From positions 1 to 13,634 of the forward strand of contig JAGRJB010000086.1 of the NCBI GenBank assembly GCA_020442965.1: a DNA stretch of 13,634 nt. The letters run 5' to 3'. Positions 13,406-13,634 of the stretch are shown piece by piece (the first letter of the stretch is position 1; each line of letters begins with the position of its first letter). The stretch comes from Pseudomonadales bacterium. Lineage in GTDB: Bacteria > Pseudomonadota > Gammaproteobacteria > Steroidobacterales > Steroidobacteraceae. A program made the translations under genes and the position numbers. Under the pieces are notes generated by a model, which was given only the letters and a program-made list of their open reading frames with translations, searched no databases and was not told where the DNA came from.

Positions 13406-13634
13406 GTGCCTCTCCCGCCACGCGCTCGGCACGCTTGGCCTCGCTGACTAACACTTCGAGTGCCGGAATATCCGCATCCCATTCGATCAGCGTGGGCTGG
13501 GCGCCAAAGCGCTTGATCGCCGCTGCATACAAGTCCCAGACCGCATCGCAAACCGGGGCACTGTGCGTATCAATCAACATCGTATCGTCGCCGATTGCCC
13601 GAGTGCTGTGGCCGGCGAGATGGATCTCGCCAAC
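13389..13634 (-). CDS. DUF692 / MNIO-family enzyme, C-terminal part only (5' end outside window)
   Basis: Only the last 81 residues are visible. They begin [14 protein letters not shown] and continue [15 protein letters not shown], then [24 protein letters not shown] and DTHS are hallmark segments of the DUF692 family; their His and Asp/Glu residues belong to the multinuclear iron centre. MNIO enzymes use O2 and a multi-iron site to modify cysteines of small precursor peptides (methanobactin MbnB, bufferin BufB). Co-occurrence with the DUF2063 gene, which overlaps its 3' end, suggests the BufB/HvfB branch. The tail [15 protein letters not shown] is not informative. The precursor peptide is needed to say which product is made. 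Confidence 0.88.
   Translation of the reverse strand, partial: VGEIHLAGHSTRAIGDDTMLIDTHSAPVCDAVWDLYAAAIKRFGAQPTLIEWDADIPALEVLVSEAKRAERVAGEALAIAA

Overview
The window is GC-rich bacterial DNA in which nearly every base is coding and no mobile element, tRNA, rRNA or CRISPR array is visible. The gene content points to a facultatively anaerobic gammaproteobacterium: fabA/fabB unsaturated fatty acid synthesis, UbiD, the UbiT/UbiU/UbiV set and a [4Fe-4S]-type FNR are all close to the E. coli families. The lineage cannot be fixed more precisely from sequence alone.

Left part (1-6388), an oxygen-response block. On the minus strand lie ubiD, fabA and fabB (fabB runs off the left edge). Divergent from ubiD on the plus strand is ubiT. 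ubiT meets the minus-strand pair ubiU-ubiV tail to tail with a 98-bp overlap, and an fnr-like regulator lies just upstream of ubiU. UbiT, UbiU and UbiV make ubiquinone without O2, UbiD decarboxylates the ring precursor, and FabA/FabB introduce double bonds into fatty acids without O2. Four FNR-type boxes of the form TTGAY-N4-GTCAA lie at the ubiD/ubiT divergence, before fabA (inside the ubiD 3' end), before ubiU, and between fnr and the gene divergent from it. The boxes before fabA and ubiU are both centred exactly 41.5 nt from the ATG, which in class II geometry predicts transcripts starting at or next to the start codon.

Middle (6502-7906, plus strand): a secreted aspartyl protease-like protein with two DTG motifs, followed 4 nt later by the methionine sulfoxide reductase gene msrB. 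A 9-bp perfect stem-loop separates them from the convergent minus-strand genes.

Right part (7935-12407, minus strand): a three-gene operon for an outer-membrane electron conduit. It encodes a decaheme MtrA/DmsE/PioA-family cytochrome, an MtrB/PioB-family beta-barrel and a diheme c4-like cytochrome. No extracellular MtrC-type cytochrome is present in the window. Upstream is a 236-nt intergenic region, then the ends of a DUF692 (MNIO) - DUF2063 (HvfC/BufC) gene pair of the kind that modifies copper-related RiPP peptides. The MNIO gene runs off the right edge.

Taken together the window looks like a respiratory-adaptation neighbourhood: O2-independent quinone and membrane-lipid synthesis under a locally encoded FNR, beside machinery that carries electrons across the outer membrane.
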